NCBI GenBank assembly: GCA_027924585.1
Contig: BSBM01000370.1
Coordinates: 30,401,501-30,465,500 of the forward strand
Direction of reading: 5' to 3'
DNA: 64,000 bases
DNA from: Larix kaempferi
Lineage: Eukaryota; Streptophyta; Pinopsida; Pinales; Pinaceae
Translations under genes and position numbers: made by a program
The notes under the pieces: model-generated
What the model saw: the letters and a program-made list of their open reading frames with translations, nothing else
Databases searched by the model: none
Told to the model about the DNA's origin: nothing
Part shown: one piece after another, positions 61,237 through 64,000 of the stretch
Position numbering within the stretch: the stretch's first letter is position 1
Layout: every line of letters begins with the position of its first letter

Positions 61237-61971
61237 ATGGCCGCCCATTGTGATATTCTACTTAATAGTTCCGACTATTTCTCATGGAAATCTCGTATGG
61301 AGGATGTTCTACAAAGTAGGGGACTTTTCAGAATTACCACAGGGAAAGAAAAAGAACCCAATCATGATGATAAGAAAATAAAATGGGCAAATAGATGTGA
61401 TGAAGCTCGTGGATTGATTGGGATGTCAATCTCTACTGATTTGCGATTCCACATATCTGGAATTGATGAACCTAACACTGCTTGGGACAAGTTGGAATCT
61501 GTGTTTGGTAAACACAATGAAATTTGGGGTCACCAACTCGAAAATGAGTTGATTTCTTTAAATCCAAGTGACTTTTCATGCATTCAAGATTATTTATCTA
61601 AGTACAAAACTCTTAAGCTCTTATGTGCAGAATGTAAGATTGAGAGGGAAGACAAACAGTGCATTTATCATATTCTTTCCAAACTTGGACCTGCATATTC
61701 TGTTTTTGTATCTACATTTTACTCCATGAAAGCATCATTGAATGCAGCTAGCTATCAAGAGCCTAGTCTTGAATCCTTTTGTGATTCCTTGATTAGGGAA
61801 CAAGATAAACTCATTCATCTTGGAATAATCAACAATGAAGATACATCTAGGAAAGCCTTATTGCCCCAACAGAAAGAAAAGTCCAAGCCTCCCAAGAAAC
61901 AAAATTTTCGCAATAATAAGTCAAATAAGGGTCCAAAACCCTCTCAGTCAGCTCCTTCTTTAAAAAAATGA
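61237..61971 (+). CDS. gag: gag of copia 3 (244 aa to a frameshift)
   Basis: This is the capsid part of a copia polyprotein. It starts at the ATG at 61237, with SSDYFSWKSRMEDVLQSRG, then ARGLIGMSISTDLRF, TAWDKLESVFGKHNE and QDYLSKYKTLKLLC, typical of the copia gag domain. The frame ends just after an A7 run (61962-61968). A zinc knuckle CHCNYCGKDNHDESKC and all of pol continue in the next frame. The frameshift looks like a 1-bp indel in the A run, although ribosomal slippage or an assembly error cannot be excluded. Confidence 0.85.
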   Translation: MAAHCDILLNSSDYFSWKSRMEDVLQSRGLFRITTGKEKEPNHDDKKIKWANRCDEARGLIGMSISTDLRFHISGIDEPNTAWDKLESVFGKHNEIWGHQLENELISLNPSDFSCIQDYLSKYKTLKLLCAECKIEREDKQCIYHILSKLGPAYSVFVSTFYSMKASLNAASYQEPSLESFCDSLIREQDKLIHLGIINNEDTSRKALLPQQKEKSKPPKKQNFRNNKSNKGPKPSQSAPSLKK

Positions 61972-64000
61972 CAAAGGATCCAAGCCAAAAGGCAAGAAGA
62001 CTGAGTGTCATTGCAACTATTGCGGGAAAGATAATCATGATGAATCTAAGTGTTTCAAGAAGATGGCAGCCTTGGAAGCAGCAATGAAGAAGCACCACAT
62101 CAGCCTAGATTCGTCTTCAGAATCTACCTCTCATGGACATGCACTTTGTGCTTCTGGTTATTCTTATAATGCATCTTCTTCTTCTACTTCAAATGAATGG
62201 CTCATTGATTCTGGAGCATCTTATCATATGGCTAAGGATCAAGCCATCTTTTCTACTATGCATGAATGTAACACCAAACAAATATTTGTTGGTGATGATA
62301 GATCTCTAAGTGTTGTAGGAGCTGGAACAATTCCAGTATATAATGGTCATTTTAGTGATGTACTATGTGTTCCAAGAATTTCCTGCAATTTGTTATCAGT
62401 CTATCAGATCACTCATTCTGGTGAAGGTAAAACTGTGACCTTTACACCTCACCAAGTTGTAATCAAGGATTTTAAAAATCCTCAATAGGTCCTAACTACC
62501 GGAATTGTTGATGATATTACCAGGTTGTACAAGTTTAACAACTTTGGGTCATCACCTTTCCCTTCAGTTTTTGTTGCTCATAGTGATAACTTGAGCAAAC
62601 TTTGGCATGAGCGATTTGGTCACTTAAATTATCGCTCATTGCAACAACTATGTAAAGAAAATATGGTGACAGGTCTTCCGATGGTATCTTGCAGAGATGG
62701 TGTTTGTTCCGGTTGTGTACTTGGAAAACATCATCGGGACAGTTTTGACAAACGTGCCTCTTGGCACGCCTCGGTTCCCTTGGAGCTTGTGCATAGTGAC
62801 TTGTGTGGTCCTCTTCCATCTGCTTCCTTTTCTGGTTTCAAGTATTTCTTAACTTTCATTGATGATTACACCAGACGCACTTGGGTTTATTTCCTAAAAC
62901 TTAAGAGCGAAGTATTTAACATGTTCTTGGCCCACAAGGCCCTTGTTGAAAAACAATCTGGTCATCAAATTATTAAGTTAAGATATGACAATGGAAGAGA
63001 ATATGTTAACAAGCAGTTTACTACTTTCTGCACTGAACAAGGCATCCAACAACAGCACACTGTTCCATATACACCACAACAAAATGGTGTAGCTGAGCGG
63101 AAGAACCGCACTTTAAAAGAAATGGCTAATTGTATGATCCAATCTAAGGGACTAAGTCTTCAATTTTGGGATGAAGCCATAAATTGTGCAAATTACATAG
63201 TTAATCGCACCCCCACAAAAGCATTACAACGTATAACACCGGAAGAAGCATGGAGTAAAATTAAACCTGATGTAAGTCACTTTCGTGTGTTTGGTAGTGA
63301 AGCATGGGTTCACATTTCGGATGAAAAACGGAAAGCATTGCAGCCTAAAAGTGAAAAGTGCATATTTGTTGGATATTCTGAAGATGTAAAAGGTTATAGA
63401 CTTCTTCAACCACATTATCATGCTATAATAATTACAAGAGATGTTAAATTTGATGAAAATCTCTTAGCCTGCGAGCCTAACTCGACGATTGTGCCATCTT
63501 TGGCCTGCGTGCCTGATTCGGCGTTTGTGCCTTCTTCTTCTTCTTCCAACTTCCTTGACAGGTTTCCAACTCCAGTTTCTGATGATGACAGTGAGGATGA
63601 AAATCCACCTCCGCCTGCTCATGTTCCTCCAGTTGCACCAGCACAAGTGCTTCCTCGATGGGTCCGTTCAACATGTGAAGCAGCTGGTGATCTTGCCGGT
63701 GATCCTAGAGATCAACGTTGAACATGTTCTCAGTTTCAGCGAGCCTCTTCTCTTTTGGCTCAAGTTTCTGAGAATCATGATCCAGAAACTTTTGCAGAAG
63801 CTTCAGGGAAACCAGATTGGGATGCAGCCATGGATGAAGAATATCGTTCCTTAATGGCGAACGATACTTGGGATCTTGTACCTCTTCCAAAAGGAAGAAA
63901 ACTTGTCAGATGTAAATGGGTCTACAGAACTAAGTATGCATCAGATGGAAGTGTTGAAAGACTTAAGGCAACGTTAATTGCCAAAGGTTGTTCCCAAGTT
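61969..64000 (+). pseudogene. pol: pol of copia 3: zinc knuckle, protease, integrase, start of RT
   Basis: One frame runs to the window edge with two stops: TAG at 62486 (CAATAG) and TGA at 63719. In order it has a zinc knuckle (~62008), protease WLIDSGASYHM (active-site Asp, ~62200), integrase with zinc residues (HERFGHLNY, CSGCVLGKHH) and catalytic VHSDLCGP, RYDNGREY and NGVAERKNRTL, then an acidic/Pro linker. RT begins with WDAAMDEEYRSLMANDTW and RCKWVYRTKY. All catalytic residues seen are normal. Both stops fit a C-to-T change (CAG to TAG, CGA to TGA). Confidence 0.88.

Larger units (their letters stand above)
59631..64000 (+). mobile_element. Copia 3: Ty1/copia element (3' part outside window)
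   Basis: It runs LTR, PBS, 1.1-kb leader, gag, protease, integrase and the beginning of RT, in copia order (integrase before RT). It is inserted in Tat element 2. One frameshift and two stops are seen. Confidence 0.9.

Overview
The window looks like intergenic heterochromatin from a seed plant with a large, repeat-rich nuclear genome. It is AT-rich, I see no host gene, and almost all of it is retroelements inserted into one another. The mixture is Tat-type Ty3/gypsy elements with extra ORFs, Ty1/copia elements, a plant L1-type LINE and pol-less LTR elements. A gymnosperm is my guess, but the sequence alone does not prove it.

Left block (1-30756). A pol-less LTR element (here 'LARD-A', LTR ends TGTAATATCCC/GGGATATTACA) is present as internal-LTR-internal-LTR, with one LTR shared between two units. 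The second unit is split by a 21-kb Tat-type element (6371-27426) with 5-bp target duplication AGGTG; the uninterrupted site survives in the first unit at 1171-1175. That element has ~1.04-kb LTRs, gag, protease, RT with a degenerate RNase H, integrase, an archaeal-type RNase H after integrase, and a minus-strand plant-mobile-domain-like (PMD-like) accessory ORF. A second Ty3/gypsy element (16553-22690) sits in the last codons of that minus-strand ORF. It has lost everything between the start of its 5' LTR and mid-integrase, but keeps an intact 928-codon sense accessory ORF.

Middle block (30757-53806). A stretch without genes holds two related MITEs, a SINE-like sequence and a 21-bp minisatellite. 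A LINE (ORF1, endonuclease, RT, zinc finger, RNase H) then extends to about 53757. It is interrupted by a copia element with an open RT-RNase H frame (35090-44940), whose 3' LTR carries a 3-kb solo LTR (41556-44590, TSD AGGTC) with its own minus-strand ORF. It is interrupted again by a 3.2-kb pol-less copia-like element (49049-52243, TSD TCAAA). About 520 bp of LINE ORF1 occur on both sides of the copia element.

Right block (53807-64000). A decayed second Tat-type element (PBS, gag, protease) is broken at 59631 by another copia element, which runs off the window in RT.

Inferred order of events: LARD-A, then the Tat element, then the inner gypsy element; LINE, then copia 1 and the 49-52 kb element, then the solo LTR; Tat element 2, then copia 3. 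Most premature stops fit C-to-T change at CAG, CAA or CGA codons, as expected for methylated, silenced elements. The most unusual signals are tandem short hairpins built on GCGCTACT/AGTAGCGC at four places in the 21-kb element, PMD-like or similarly organised accessory ORFs in three different elements and both orientations, and pol-less elements whose only ORF encodes a protein with internal repeats.
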